Position numbers and translations under genes: made by a program. A DNA stretch of 45,973 nt, taken from assembly GCA_011389865.1 (NCBI GenBank), contig JAABTL010000023.1, positions 1 to 45,973 of the forward strand. The letters run 5' to 3'. A model generated the notes under the pieces. The model was not told where the DNA came from. It saw nothing but the letters and a program-made list of their open reading frames with translations, and made no database searches. Below are positions 1 to 12,515 of the stretch, piece after piece. Numbering within the stretch: the stretch's first letter is position 1; each line of letters opens with the position of its first letter. Source of the DNA: Trueperaceae bacterium (GTDB taxonomy: Bacteria > Deinococcota > Deinococci > Deinococcales > Trueperaceae).

Positions 1-1
1 C

Positions 2-232
2 GCCTCGTGGCTCGTCTTCGGCAGCATCTACGCGCTGAGCGGCAACCTGTGGCTGGTCGTGGTCGCCCACGCGGCGACCGACTACGGCCTCTCGCCGCTC
101 GTGACGAACGAACCCCTCTTCGGTCTGCTGTTCATGGCGATCCTCATCGCCGGCGCCCGCTGGTCTCGCCGGCCAGCGCGCAGCGAGCGGCCGGAACGAG
201 CGGCCGAGAGCGATCCACCGCCGTCCCTCTGA
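2..232 (+). CDS. CPBP-family intramembrane protease, C-terminal fragment
   Basis: Only the last 76 codons are in the window; the start lies upstream. The visible part has a hydrophobic helix ending in a VVAHAATD segment, which fits the last conserved motif (His plus Asn/Asp) of CPBP (CAAX/Abi-type) membrane metalloproteases, then a second hydrophobic helix and a basic, proline-rich cytoplasmic tail. Members of this family cleave or process membrane substrates, but the glutamate-pair motif is outside the window, so activity cannot be judged. The frame was chosen because it alone gives an alternating hydrophobic, membrane-like sequence. A second, complete CPBP gene lies at 38675. Confidence 0.6.
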   Translation, partial: ASWLVFGSIYALSGNLWLVVVAHAATDYGLSPLVTNEPLFGLLFMAILIAGARWSRRPARSERPERAAESDPPPSL

Positions 233-245
233 GCGCGCCGTGTGT

Positions 246-251
246 TAGCAT
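246..251 (+). promoter_or_regulatory. -10 element for the rpsF operon
   Basis: TAGCAT preceded by TGT. The same hexamer recurs before greA and the hydrolase at 35042. It would start a transcript near 258, giving a leader of about 325 nt before rpsF. No good -35 hexamer is visible. Confidence 0.4.
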
Positions 252-389
252 CTTCGTTCGGACCCGCGCCTCGGGCGCGGTCCCGTGAGCCTACGCTGGG
301 GAAGGTGACGTCCCTTGCGCGTGGCGACCGCTTCGCGGTCGCTTTCGACCGACGGCTCCCCTCGATCGCCCATGGCGCCTGGCGCCTGT

Positions 390-450
390 GTCCCCTTCGG
401 GGACCCGCCCCTCCGGGGACCAGCCCCTTCGGGGACCAGCCCCGCGGGGC
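390..450 (+). repeat. Four tandem short GC hairpins in the rpsF leader
   Basis: Four adjacent inverted repeats: stems at 390-404, 408-418 and 424-434 with three-base loops (TTC or TCC) between runs of C and G, and a 12-bp palindrome at 439-450. Two have the C-TTCG-G form, the very stable UUCG tetraloop in RNA. The copies are linked by a repeated GGGGACCAGCCCC-like unit. They sit in the otherwise gene-free stretch 233-581 upstream of rpsF and probably structure the leader RNA; I see nothing else in that stretch apart from the -10 element. Confidence 0.6.
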
Positions 451-581
451 AAGGGCGAGGGCGTCGCGGCCCCAGACCGGGGCTTCGCGCTGATGCGTGC
501 CGCCTCGGGCGGACGCGGCCTGGGGTTCGTCGGACGCGCGGACCCGGGTGCCACCACCAGTTACTGAGAGGAGGTGCACCC

Positions 582-932
582 ATGGCCGAAACCGCGAAGT
601 ACGACTTGAACCTGATCCTCGACCCCGGGCTCTCCGAAGCCCAGATCCAGACGGAGAAGGACGCCGTCCAGACGCAACTCGACCGCGCCGGCGGCACGCT
701 GCTGGAGCTCGACGAGTGGGGCCTGCGACGACTCGCCTACCCGATCCGCAAGGGGAGCGAGGGCTACTATCTGATCTACCGCCTAGAACTGTCGCTCGAC
801 AAGCCCAAGACGCTCGAGGCCGCCCTGCGTCAGCGCGATAACGTCATGCGCGTCCTGGTCGTCAAGGACCGTCCGGAGTGGAAGACGCGCAAGGCGAAGC
901 CCGCAGCCGAGGGCGAAGCCACGACGGCCTGA
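582..932 (+). CDS. rpsF: 30S ribosomal protein bS6
   Basis: Ribosomal protein S6, 116 residues, which pairs with S18 on the platform of the small subunit. The sequence has the usual N-terminal YDLNLILDP strand, the WGLRRLAYPI segment typical of S6, and a short lysine/alanine-rich tail after about residue 100. ATG at 582 is preceded by a strong GAGAGGAGG ribosome binding site. It is first in the operon with ssb, rpsR and rplI, a classic bacterial order. The long structured leader upstream suggests autoregulation, as described for S6:S18 in other bacteria, but I could not confirm the known S6:S18 motif. Confidence 0.96.
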   Translation: MAETAKYDLNLILDPGLSEAQIQTEKDAVQTQLDRAGGTLLELDEWGLRRLAYPIRKGSEGYYLIYRLELSLDKPKTLEAALRQRDNVMRVLVVKDRPEWKTRKAKPAAEGEATTA

Positions 933-995
933 GCACGGCCGTCCGCTTCCGCGAGGGCCCGTCCTTCGGTGGCTGCAGGCGGTGAGGAGCAAACG

Positions 996-1829
996 ATGGC
1001 AAGAGGACTCAACAACGTCTACCTGGTCGGCACGCTCACGCAGGCGCCCGAACTGCGCTACACGCCGGGCGGCCTGGCGATCCTGGAGCTGAACCTCGCC
1101 GGCAACGACCACGTCATCGGCGACGACAACCAGCCGCGCGAGCTGGCCTGGTACCACCGGGTCACCGTGTTCGGCGCCCAGGCCGAATCGCTGGCCAACC
1201 AGCTGGAGGAGGGCGCCCCGGTGTATGCCGAGGGACGCCTGAACTACCGCAGCTGGGAGGCGCCCGACGGCCAGAAGCGCTCGTCGCTCGACGTCAACGC
1301 GCAGCGCGTGGAAGTCCTCGGCTTCGGGGGTCGCGGCGATCAGCCGACCGTGACCGACGCGCGCAACCAGCATCGGCTGCGAGACGCGCTCAACCAGGTC
1401 CTGCTCATCGGCAACCTCACGCGCGACGCGGAGCTCCGCTACACGCCCAACGGCAGCGCGGTCACGCGCTTCAGCCTGGCCGTCAACGAACGCTTCCGCG
1501 ACCGCAGCGGCAACGACCAGGAGCGCACGCACTACATCGACATCAACGTCTGGCGTGATCTGGCGGAGTCCTCCGCCACGTTGGCCAAGGGCGATCCGGT
1601 GTTCGTCATCGGGCGCCTCGTCAACGACTCCTGGACCGACAAGGACGGCAACAAGCGCTTCACGACGCGGATCGAAGGATCGCGCGTCGAGCACCTGACG
1701 CGTGGCCCCGGCTCTGGTGGCGCCGGGACCCGGCCGCCGAGGCAGCCTTCCGCTGCTGCGGCTACCGCCCAGACACGTCAGCTCGACATCGACGAAGAGT
1801 TCCCACCAGAAGAGGAATTGCCCTTTTAA
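996..1829 (+). CDS. ssb: Single-stranded DNA-binding protein with two OB folds
   Basis: 277 residues, about one and a half times the usual SSB. Two homologous OB-fold domains are visible: the first begins NNVYLVGTLTQAPELRY (residues about 4-105), the second NQVLLIGNLTRDAELRY (about 129-235). A proline- and alanine-rich linker and an acidic tail ending in EEELPF follow; such tails recruit replication and repair partners. In Deinococcus and Thermus SSB has this double-OB form and works as a dimer, which supports the phylum assignment. ATG 996 follows GGTGAGGAG. Its TAA stop overlaps the rpsR start by one base, implying translational coupling. Confidence 0.96.
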   Translation: MARGLNNVYLVGTLTQAPELRYTPGGLAILELNLAGNDHVIGDDNQPRELAWYHRVTVFGAQAESLANQLEEGAPVYAEGRLNYRSWEAPDGQKRSSLDVNAQRVEVLGFGGRGDQPTVTDARNQHRLRDALNQVLLIGNLTRDAELRYTPNGSAVTRFSLAVNERFRDRSGNDQERTHYIDINVWRDLAESSATLAKGDPVFVIGRLVNDSWTDKDGNKRFTTRIEGSRVEHLTRGPGSGGAGTRPPRQPSAAAATAQTRQLDIDEEFPPEEELPF

Positions 1830-2113
1830 TGCCTAGAGAGTCTTCCCGCGGGGGCGGCGCCGACAAGCGCCGTCGCGGTGGCGGCCGCCGCGGCCGCCGC
1901 CCCAAGGTGTGCGCCTTCTGCACCGGCGAACACGAGATCATGGACTACCACGACGGCCGGATGCTGCGGCGCTACATCAGCGACACCGCCAAGATCCTGC
2001 CGCGCCGCCGCAGCGGCGTGTGCGCCAAGCACCAGCGCCGCCTGGCGACCACCCTCAAGCGCGCCCGCATGCTGGCGATCATCCCGATCACGGAGAAGCT
2101 GGTCCGGCGATGA
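1829..2113 (+). CDS. rpsR: 30S ribosomal protein bS18
   Basis: 94 residues. A very basic, glycine-rich N-terminus (residues 5-25) precedes the conserved S18 core: CAFC near residue 30, YHDGRMLRRYIS and the KILPRR segment, then CAKHQRRLA. The CxxC plus later C and H could bind zinc, as in C+ ribosomal proteins. It binds S6, encoded first in the operon. The start ATG shares its A with the ssb stop codon, and the stop TGA overlaps the rplI ATG. Confidence 0.95.
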   Translation: MPRESSRGGGADKRRRGGGRRGRRPKVCAFCTGEHEIMDYHDGRMLRRYISDTAKILPRRRSGVCAKHQRRLATTLKRARMLAIIPITEKLVRR

Positions 2114-2556
2114 ACGTCATCCTGCTCGAACCCGTCCAGAACCTGGGCGACGCCGGCGAGATGGTGCGGGTGCGGCCGGGCTACGCGCGCAACTGGCTCG
2201 TGCCGCAGGGCCTGGCCCTGCCGGCGACCAAGGCCAACCAGCGCGAGCTCCAGGCGCGTCTCATGCAGCGCGCGCGGCAGCTGTCGGAGCGCAAGGGCGA
2301 CGCCGAGCGCCTGGCCGAACTGCTCGGCGACGCGGCCATCACGATCCGCGTCAAGGCGGGCGAGGACCGCATCTACGGCTCGGTCGGCAACCGCGACATC
2401 GCCGACGCGCTGCAGGCGGCCTTCGACGTCGAGGTCGACCGCCGCAAGATCGACCTGCGCGAGCCCATCAAGCTGCTCGGCGAGTACGTGGTGCCGTACC
2501 GGCCCCACCCCGACGTCACGATCGACATCAAGCTCGAGGTGATCTCGGAGGGCTGA
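2110..2556 (+). CDS. rplI: 50S ribosomal protein bL9
   Basis: 148 residues, the normal length for L9. The N-terminal domain shows MNVILLEPVQNLGDAGE and VRPGYARNWLVPQGLA, the diagnostic L9 signature. A long charged helix (residues about 50-75) links it to the C-terminal domain with GSVGNRDIADAL. L9 binds 23S rRNA at the base of the L1 stalk and helps reading-frame fidelity. The start overlaps the rpsR stop (ATGA). It is the last gene of the operon and is followed by a perfect hairpin. Confidence 0.96.
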   Translation: MNVILLEPVQNLGDAGEMVRVRPGYARNWLVPQGLALPATKANQRELQARLMQRARQLSERKGDAERLAELLGDAAITIRVKAGEDRIYGSVGNRDIADALQAAFDVEVDRRKIDLREPIKLLGEYVVPYRPHPDVTIDIKLEVISEG

Positions 2557-2578
2557 CGCCCGCAGCCCCAACGCCCGT

Positions 2579-2611
2579 GAGCCCGACGGCGCCCCGTGTG
2601 CCGTCGGGCTC
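2579..2611. terminator. Bidirectional terminator between rplI and pyk
   Basis: Perfect 12-bp inverted repeat (2579-2590 with 2600-2611) and a 9-nt loop between two convergent genes. There is no clear T-tract, as is common in very GC-rich genomes. Confidence 0.7.
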
Positions 2612-2650
2612 GAACGTGACGGTCGCCTGGGCATGGGGCAGCCGTGGTGT

Positions 2651-6523
<3,873 letters not shown>

Positions 6524-6573
6524 CGTCGCGGCGGCCCTCCGGGTGCGTGGGATGGCCCGTCCTGGGCGTCTGC

Positions 6574-6579
6574 AGCATA
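6574..6579 (-). promoter_or_regulatory. dnaN -10 element
   Basis: On the minus strand this reads TATGCT, about 50 nt before the dnaN start. The same hexamer occurs in the TRAP, IclR and antitoxin promoters. Confidence 0.4.
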
Positions 6580-6682
6580 CCGAATCGCCCGTCGGCACGT
6601 TGCGATAGCGCCGCGAACACGGTGTGTTTCGCCTCTTTGGCGAGGGCGTGGGCCGTGACTCGATGATGGATCCGCCACGCTC

Positions 6683-6928
6683 AGGTCCACAGCGGTTGGG
6701 GGTGGTCCAGCGGATGAAGGGGCGAGGAGTACTCTTCATAGGGGCTGTGGATGGTGTGGAAAAGCGCACAGAGTGGCGTAGGAGACGGCGACGCGCATGT
6801 GGACCTGGATGTGGATAACACCGTCCGAGTTGTGGAAGGGCGCCGCTCCTGTCCCCAGGTTTCCACAGAGCACGACGGCATTCGCGGGTCCACAGGCCCT
6901 CCCCAAGCTTGTCCACAGGTCTTCCACA
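6683..6928. other. Candidate chromosomal origin (oriC) with DnaA-box cluster
   Basis: About ten DnaA-box-like 9-mers lie in 246 bases between dnaN and dnaA. A perfect consensus box is at 6810-6818 (TGTGGATAA). Close variants are at 6746-6754, 6755-6763, 6798-6806 and 6831-6839 in the same orientation, and at 6683-6691, 6859-6867, 6886-6894, 6909-6917 and 6920-6928 in the opposite orientation. The boxes thus change direction near 6850. No obvious AT-rich unwinding element is visible; the least GC-rich part is around 6728-6742. The gene-free stretch 6524-7099 holds only this and the dnaN promoter. Confidence 0.85.
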
Positions 6929-7099
6929 GGCCGTTGCGTGGGGCCCTACGAGCGGCGACGCCGGCGGCGTTCGGCAGGTTGGCCGCGGCTGGACGGCGGC
7001 TCGCGGCGACCGTCGCCGCGCCGCGCGAGAACGCGCGACGCACCTGTCGTCGAGCCGGGCGGCGCCCGCGCGAAGCGGTCGAGAACGCGCGATGGTGGG

Positions 7100-8443
7100 T
7101 CAGATCAGCGCGTCTTGGATCTGCCGGATGTGGCGCGACAGGTCACCGTCGTCGCCGGCATGCTCGCCGACCTTCTGGACGGCGTACATCACCGTCGAGT
7201 GGTCGCGGCCGCCGAAGAACTGGCCGATCTCCGGGTAGCTGTGCGAGGTCATCTCGCGGATGAGGAACATCGCCACCTGGCGCGCCTGGACGAGCTCCTG
7301 CCGGCGCCCCTTGGAGCGCAGGTCGTCGACCTCGACGCCGAAGTGCTTCGCGGTGACGCGCAGGATGTCGGGCATCGTCAGGCTGGAACCGGCCGGCGCG
7401 AACACGTCGGAGAGCGCCTTCGCCGCGGAGGCGCGGGTCAGCGGCTCCTGGTTCATCGACGCGTAGAGGATCGCGCGCACCAGCGCGCCCTCGAGTTCGC
7501 GGATGTTGCTGGTGACGTTGCGCGCGATGTAGTCGATCACCTCGATCGGGACCTTCACGCCGCGGTAGTCGGCGTTCATCTTGAGGATCGCGATGCGCGT
7601 CTCGAGCTCGGGCGCCTGGATGTCGGTGATCAGGCCCCACTCGAAGCGGCTGCGCAGGCGGTTCTCGAGGGTGGGGATGTCCTTCGGCGGCCGGTCGGAG
7701 CTGACGATGATCTGCTTGGCCGACTCGTACAAGGCGTTGAAGGTGTGGAAGAACTCCTCCTGCGTCCGCTCCTTGCCGGCGAGGAACTGGATGTCGTCCA
7801 CGAGCAGGACGTCGATCGATCGGAAGCGGTCGCGGAAGGCGACCATCTGGTCGCCGCGGATCGCGTTGATCAGCTCGTTGGTGAACTGCTCGGTCGTGAC
7901 GTACGCGACCCGCAAGTCGGGGGCGCGGTCGGCGACCGCGTGCCCGACCGCATGCATCAGGTGCGTCTTGCCCAGGCCGGAGTCGCCGTACACGAACAGC
8001 GGGTTGTACGCCCGTCCCGGCGCCTCGGCGACGGCGAGGGCCGCCGCGTGCGCGAGGTTGTTGTTCGGGCCCACGACGAAGTTGGAGAACACGTACTTGG
8101 GGTTGAGTTGGGCGCGCTCGCGCGGCGCCCCCGCGGCCCGTGCATCGCTCTGCGCCGGTTGGCTGAACATGTCGGGCTGCTCGGAGGCGCTGAAGCTCAC
8201 CACCTGGAAGCCGATCTTCGGGGAGGGCGCACCGAGGTCGCGCAGCGCCTGCTCGAGGACCTCTCCGAAGTGGTTGCGGATCCAGTCGCGCGCGAAGGAG
8301 TGGGGAACCCCCAGCTGGAACACGCCGTCGCTGATCCCGAGGGGGCGGACCTGCTTGAACCAGGTGCGGAACTCGGTCTCCGAGATCTGGTCGCGGACGT
8401 AGTCGAGCACGTCGTCCCAGATGGCGTGGTCACGGCTGAGCAT
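7100..8443 (-). CDS. dnaA: Chromosomal replication initiator DnaA
   Basis: 447 residues. An N-terminal domain (1-80) is followed by a short linker, then the AAA+ domain starting near [12 protein letters not shown] with Walker A GDSGLGKT (153-160) and Walker B LLVDDIQ (213-219). The C-terminal DNA-binding domain contains the DnaA signature GGRDHSTV near residue 411. It binds DnaA boxes, opens the origin and loads the helicase. The box cluster immediately downstream and dnaN beyond it fit the standard arrangement. Confidence 0.98.
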   Translation of the reverse strand: MLSRDHAIWDDVLDYVRDQISETEFRTWFKQVRPLGISDGVFQLGVPHSFARDWIRNHFGEVLEQALRDLGAPSPKIGFQVVSFSASEQPDMFSQPAQSDARAAGAPRERAQLNPKYVFSNFVVGPNNNLAHAAALAVAEAPGRAYNPLFVYGDSGLGKTHLMHAVGHAVADRAPDLRVAYVTTEQFTNELINAIRGDQMVAFRDRFRSIDVLLVDDIQFLAGKERTQEEFFHTFNALYESAKQIIVSSDRPPKDIPTLENRLRSRFEWGLITDIQAPELETRIAILKMNADYRGVKVPIEVIDYIARNVTSNIRELEGALVRAILYASMNQEPLTRASAAKALSDVFAPAGSSLTMPDILRVTAKHFGVEVDDLRSKGRRQELVQARQVAMFLIREMTSHSYPEIGQFFGGRDHSTVMYAVQKVGEHAGDDGDLSRHIRQIQDALI

Positions 8444-8498
8444 GCGCGTCGTGCCTCCTCGATGGACCGCGTTCGGGCGTCGACCAACCCCGAAGGGG

Positions 8499-8509
8499 CG
8501 TCCAGGACG
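8499..8509. promoter_or_regulatory. 11-bp palindrome in the dnaA leader
   Basis: CGTCC-A-GGACG. The same palindrome, extended to 15 bp, occurs just upstream of the mnmG -10 element at 9802-9816. Confidence 0.3.
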
Positions 8510-8569
8510 GGGTTCGCCCGTGTGCGGGCGGCGGTGCCGGGTCCTGTGGGGGGCCGAAGCCGGACCGGC

Positions 8570-8575
8570 AGTCTA
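8570..8575 (-). promoter_or_regulatory. dnaA -10 element
   Basis: Reads TAGACT on the minus strand, the hexamer also found before mnmG, the Fur-family gene, Hsp20 and the gene at 45626. It predicts a dnaA leader of about 120 nt. Confidence 0.45.
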
Positions 8576-8637
8576 TCAGGGAAAGGCGGCCGGCCTGGGG
8601 GAACGCGGCCGGTGTGGCCGGGGGAGCGTGGCGGGCC

Positions 8638-9735
8638 TCAGCGGGGGCGGGCTCGGCGCGGCCTTCGGACGATGGCGACGGCGGCCGCCAGGAGGGGCAG
8701 GGCTGCGATGGCCGCCCCGACCGCGACCGCGGGCACGTCCAACCGGCCCAGCGCGATGGCGACGACGGCGGCGAGGTAGACGGCGTACGCGACGACGAGT
8801 ACGGCGCCCTCCCAGCGGACGAGGGCGCCGCCGCTACGGGCCAGCGGGAGGAGCAGGGCGGCCGCGCCCAGCGCGACCCAGGCGTCGAGGGCGAGCACCT
8901 GCGAAGCGACCGGGAGTCCACTGGGCGCCGTCAGCGAGGCCAGGCCCAGGATGCCCACGAGGTTGAAGACGTTCGAGCCGACGACGTTGCCGATGGCGAG
9001 GTCGCGCTGGCCGCGGAGGGCGGCGACGACGGACGTGGCCAACTCGGGGAGCGAGGTGCCGGCCGCGACGATGGTGAGCCCGACGACGACCTCGCTGACG
9101 CCGAGGTCGAGCGCGATGGTGACGGCAGCGTCGACCAACCAGCCGGCGCCGATCACGAGCCCGGTCAGGCCGGTGACCACGAGAAGCGCGTCGCGGACGA
9201 GGCCCCGGCCGCGGCCGGGCTCCGCGACGGACTGGTGGGCGTGTCGGTCGCGCCGGACGTGGGCGGCGCCTCGGGCGGCGCCTCGGGCGGCGCGGCGGGC
9301 GGCGCGCACCTGGCCGGCGGTCAACGCCGCGAGTCCCGCGAGCAGGAGCAGGCCGTCGCCGCGGCCGAACACCGCGTCGGCGCCGAGCACCATCGCCCCG
9401 ACCGTGACGAGCAGCATGAAGGGGATCTCGCGGCGCACGACGTCGGCCGAGGCCGCGATGGGCGCGAACAGCGCGGCCAGCCCCAGGATCACCAGGACGT
9501 TGAAGACGTTGCTGCCCACGAGGTTCGCCAGGGCGAGCTCGGGCCGTGCGCTGGCGCCGGCGCTCAGGCTGACGGCCAGCTCCGGTGCGCTGGTACCGTA
9601 GGCGACCACGGTCAACCCGACCAGCAGCGGCGGCACCCCGAACGCGGCGGCGGCGCGGGCCGCGCCGCGAACCAACGCGTCCGCGCCGGCGACGACCAGG
9701 ACGAGACCGGCGACGAGACCGAGCCACGCGCCCAT
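8638..9735 (-). CDS. Calcium/sodium antiporter (CaCA family, YrbG-like)
   Basis: 365 residues with about ten hydrophobic helices in two homologous halves. Each half has an alpha-repeat of the CaCA cation-exchanger family: [11 protein letters not shown] (residues 46-56) followed by LVGSNVFN in the first, and [11 protein letters not shown] followed by VVGSNVFN in the second. The glutamates in these repeats are the ion-binding residues of the family. A basic, alanine-rich cytoplasmic loop of about 35 residues separates the halves. No binding site precedes ATG 9735; a TAGGAT -10 element lies 6 nt upstream, so the mRNA is probably leaderless. Confidence 0.9.
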   Translation of the reverse strand: MGAWLGLVAGLVLVVAGADALVRGAARAAAAFGVPPLLVGLTVVAYGTSAPELAVSLSAGASARPELALANLVGSNVFNVLVILGLAALFAPIAASADVVRREIPFMLLVTVGAMVLGADAVFGRGDGLLLLAGLAALTAGQVRAARRAARGAARGAAHVRRDRHAHQSVAEPGRGRGLVRDALLVVTGLTGLVIGAGWLVDAAVTIALDLGVSEVVVGLTIVAAGTSLPELATSVVAALRGQRDLAIGNVVGSNVFNLVGILGLASLTAPSGLPVASQVLALDAWVALGAAALLLPLARSGGALVRWEGAVLVVAYAVYLAAVVAIALGRLDVPAVAVGAAIAALPLLAAAVAIVRRPRRARPR

Positions 9736-9741
9736 GCAGGA

Positions 9742-9747
9742 ATCCTA
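9742..9747 (-). promoter_or_regulatory. -10 element of a leaderless antiporter promoter
   Basis: TAGGAT on the minus strand, 6 nt before the ATG at 9735, with no ribosome binding site. Confidence 0.5.
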
Positions 9748-9801
9748 CTGCTCGAGGGAGGCGTGGGGTGCGCGGCGCACGCCGTTCTGGTCGCGCCGAC
9801 G

Positions 9802-9832
9802 CCCGTCCAGGACGGGAATCGCGTGCTAGACT
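9802..9832 (+). promoter_or_regulatory. mnmG promoter with a 15-bp palindrome
   Basis: An extended -10 element TGCTAGACT ends at 9832. Immediately upstream, at 9802-9816, lies a perfect inverted repeat with 7-bp arms (CCCGTCC) around a single A, placed where the -35 region would be. Its core is shared with the dnaA leader. Confidence 0.5.
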
Positions 9833-9927
9833 CCGGGCTCTGCGGCGGCCATCGCCGCCCGCTCGGCGGGGACGCGAGGCGCCCTACGGGCTTCGCCGGC
9901 CGAGGCGCCGGTTCGAGGGAGAGCGAC

Positions 9928-11841
9928 GTGCGCGAGTTCGACGTCATCGTGGTTGGGGGAGGGCACGCCGGTATCGAGGCCGCCGTGGCCGCGGCGCGCC
10001 TGGGCGCCCGGGTCGCGCTGGCCCTGCCCAACCCCGACACGATCGGCCGCATGCCGTGCAACCCGGCGATCGGTGGGCCCGGGAAGTCCCAGTTGGTTTT
10101 CGAGGTGAACGCATTAGGGGGGGTGATGGGACGGCTCGCCGACGCCACGGCGATCCACGGGCGGACGCTCAACGCCTCCAAGGGGCCGGCCGTGAGGTCG
10201 CTGCGGGTGCAGAACGAGCGGGACGGGTACGCCGCCGCGGCGCGCGATCTCGTCGAGGCGACGTCTGGGATCGAGATCGTCCGGGGCGAGGTCGCGGATC
10301 TCGACGTCGTGGGCACGGGCGGCGATCGTCGGGTGGCCGGGGTGCGGCTGGTGGACGGCCGCTCCCTGGTAGCGCCCAGCGTGGTCCTGTGCACCGGCAC
10401 GTTCCTCAGGGGCATCGTCTGGTACGGGCGCCGCAGCCGCGAGGCCGGGCGACAGGGCGAGGCGCCCGCGAGACACCTGTCGGCGGCGCTGGTGGCGACC
10501 GGGCACCGGCTGATGCGCTTCAAGACCGGCACCCCGCCGCGGGTGCGTTCGTCGTCGGTCGACTTCCAGGAGCTGGAGCGGGTGGCGCCGGACGACCCGC
10601 CGGCCTCCTTCACGGGCACGCCGGGTCCCCGCGTCACCGAGAGCCCGACGTGGATGACGAGGACGACGGCGGAGACGCACCTGCTGATCATTGAGAACCT
10701 CGACCAGTCCGCGATGTACGGCGGCGACATCGATGGCCAGGGACCGCGCTACTGCCCATCGATCGAGGACAAGGTCGTGCGCTTCGCGGACAAGGAGCAC
10801 CACCTGCTCTTCGTGGAGCCGGACGGCGTCGACACCAGCGAGGTGTACCTGCAGGGCTTCTCCAGTTCGCTGCCGCCGGAGCTGCAGGACCGTATGGTCC
10901 GCACGCTGCCAGGATTCGCCCGCGCGGAGATCCAGCGCTACGCCTACGCGGTCGAGTACGACGCGCTCGACCCGACGCAGCTCGACGTGACGATGATGTC
11001 GCGGGTGCTGCCCGGGCTGTTCAGCGCGGGCCAGATCAACGGCACGTCCGGTTACGAGGAGGCGGCGGCCCAGGGCCTGATCGCCGGCGTGAACGCTGCC
11101 CGCCGGGCGGCGGCGATGCCGGCGGTGACGGTGCGGCGGGACCAGGGTTACGTCGGCGTGTTGCTAGACGACCTGGTGCGCTGGGGCATCGACGAGCCCT
11201 ACCGCATGCTGACCTCGCGCAACGAGTACCGGCTGCTGCACCGGCAGGACAACGCGGATGCGCGTCTGGCGGGCGTCGGCCACGCCTGGGGCCTGGTCGA
11301 CGGGGCGCGCTGGGACGCGGTTCGCGAGGGTCAGGCGCGGGTCGAGGCGGAGGTCGCGCGACTCTCGCGCGCGCGCGACGGCGGCGAACTCGCGACGACG
11401 GTCATGTGCCGGCCCGGCGAGTCCTACGCCAGCGTGGTCGCGCGCTTCGGCGCGTCGGCCGAGGCGCTCGACGCGATGGAGGCGGCCAGGGTCGAGGTCT
11501 TGGTGCGGTACGCGGCCTACATCGAGCGCAGCCAGCGGGAGCTCGCCGCGCGGGCGCGCTTCGAGGCGTGGTCGCTCGAGGGGACGGCGTTCGGAGACGT
11601 GCCATCGCTCTCGGCGGAGGGGCGTGCCGCGCTGGAGCGGGGGCGGCCGGCCACGCTCGGCGCCGCACAGCGACTGCGGGGCGTGCGCGACTCGGACGTC
11701 AGCGCGCTGCTGGTCCACCTCAAGACGCGGCCCGGCGGCGGGGGGGATGCCGATGGCTCGCGGAACGGCGCGCCCGCCGTGGGGGCGTTGCGGCGCGCCG
11801 AGGGTCCCGGGGGCGCCGTTTCACGTGAAACGGCCGCATGA
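9928..11841 (+). CDS. mnmG: tRNA uridine-5-carboxymethylaminomethyl modification enzyme MnmG (GidA)
   Basis: 637 residues. With MnmE, this FAD enzyme modifies U34 of certain tRNAs. The N-terminal dinucleotide-binding motif [12 protein letters not shown] is at residues 8-19; [21 protein letters not shown] and [10 protein letters not shown] are diagnostic. The C-terminal helical domain ends with [15 protein letters not shown], after which about 40 low-complexity residues extend the protein. GTG 9928 was chosen because GAGGGAGA precedes it and the FAD motif starts straight after. The last codons are formed by a parS site. The mnmG-rsmG-parA-parB order is typical of origin regions. Confidence 0.95.
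   Translation: MREFDVIVVGGGHAGIEAAVAAARLGARVALALPNPDTIGRMPCNPAIGGPGKSQLVFEVNALGGVMGRLADATAIHGRTLNASKGPAVRSLRVQNERDGYAAAARDLVEATSGIEIVRGEVADLDVVGTGGDRRVAGVRLVDGRSLVAPSVVLCTGTFLRGIVWYGRRSREAGRQGEAPARHLSAALVATGHRLMRFKTGTPPRVRSSSVDFQELERVAPDDPPASFTGTPGPRVTESPTWMTRTTAETHLLIIENLDQSAMYGGDIDGQGPRYCPSIEDKVVRFADKEHHLLFVEPDGVDTSEVYLQGFSSSLPPELQDRMVRTLPGFARAEIQRYAYAVEYDALDPTQLDVTMMSRVLPGLFSAGQINGTSGYEEAAAQGLIAGVNAARRAAAMPAVTVRRDQGYVGVLLDDLVRWGIDEPYRMLTSRNEYRLLHRQDNADARLAGVGHAWGLVDGARWDAVREGQARVEAEVARLSRARDGGELATTVMCRPGESYASVVARFGASAEALDAMEAARVEVLVRYAAYIERSQRELAARARFEAWSLEGTAFGDVPSLSAEGRAALERGRPATLGAAQRLRGVRDSDVSALLVHLKTRPGGGGDADGSRNGAPAVGALRRAEGPGGAVSRETAA
11817..11832. promoter_or_regulatory. parS site 1, inside the 3' end of mnmG
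   Basis: Perfect 16-bp palindrome CGTTTCACGTGAAACG, matching the conserved bacterial parS core GTTTCACGTGAAAC. It encodes the VSRET residues near the end of MnmG. ParB, encoded at 13258, should load here. Confidence 0.92.
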
Positions 11842-11849
11842 GTTGGTGG

Positions 11850-11865
11850 CGTTCCACGTGAAACG
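11850..11865. promoter_or_regulatory. parS site 2, between mnmG and rsmG
   Basis: CGTTCCACGTGAAACG, one base from a perfect parS. Its centre is 33 bp from that of site 1. Confidence 0.85.
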
Positions 11866-11877
11866 TCTGCCGCCGCC

Positions 11878-12513
11878 GTGACGCCGGCGGCCGCTCGAGG
11901 GGGCGAGGACGAGGCCCTCGTCGCGTACCGAACCCTCCTCGACCGCTACCACCGGACGCTCGATCTCCTGTCGCCTGCGGGCTACGCCGACATCGATCGG
12001 CACCTGGCCGAGGCCGAGCGCTACGCGGCGGCGGTGGGAGAACTGGCCGCCGAGGCGGGGCCGGTGCTCGACCTGGGCAGCGGCGCGGGTCTGCCCGGGG
12101 TGGTCGTGGCCGCCCGCCTCGCGCCCCGCGAGGTGTGGTGGGTCGAGCGCCGCCGGCGTCGAGTGGCCTTCCTCACCCAGGTCGCGGCGCAGGCGCGCCT
12201 GTCCTCGGTCCGGGTGATCGGCGACGACGTCCGACGGCTCGCGCGGCCGCAGGACGGCGTCGCAGCGGTGACCGCGCAGGCGGTCGGCACGCTCCGCGAG
12301 GCGGCGGCGCTGACACGTCCCCTGTGGGGGCCACGGGTGCTGCTCGTCAGCCGCAAGGGCCCGGCCTGGCGGAGCGAGGTCGCCGCGCTCGAGGCCTGGT
12401 GGCGGGGCGACTCGCAGGCGGCCGGGAGTGGCTGGGCAGCGCCCCGCGTGCTCCGTGCCGAGCCGTTGGGCACGCGTGGTACCTTGGTCGCCGTCGAGCT
12501 GCGGGGAGGCTGA
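11878..12513 (+). CDS. rsmG: 16S rRNA (guanine527-N7)-methyltransferase RsmG (GidB)
   Basis: 211 residues. It uses S-adenosylmethionine to methylate G527 of 16S rRNA. The SAM-binding motif VLDLGSGAGLPGVVVA is at residues 63-78, followed by the VWWVERRRRRVAFL segment and the later VTAQAVGTLRE motif of the family. The N-terminal helix is divergent: the usual WNxxxNLT signature is replaced by a sequence reading RTLDLLSPAGYADIDRH. The start is GTG 11878 with no clear binding site. It lies between mnmG and parA. Confidence 0.88.
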   Translation: MTPAAARGGEDEALVAYRTLLDRYHRTLDLLSPAGYADIDRHLAEAERYAAAVGELAAEAGPVLDLGSGAGLPGVVVAARLAPREVWWVERRRRRVAFLTQVAAQARLSSVRVIGDDVRRLARPQDGVAAVTAQAVGTLREAAALTRPLWGPRVLLVSRKGPAWRSEVAALEAWWRGDSQAAGSGWAAPRVLRAEPLGTRGTLVAVELRGG

Positions 12514-12515
12514 GC

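Noticed and set aside
8614-9927. Plus-strand frame continuous with mnmG, opposite the antiporter
   Set aside because: The first 430 or so codons are the antisense of a clear membrane transporter; the MnmG FAD motif begins at 9928.
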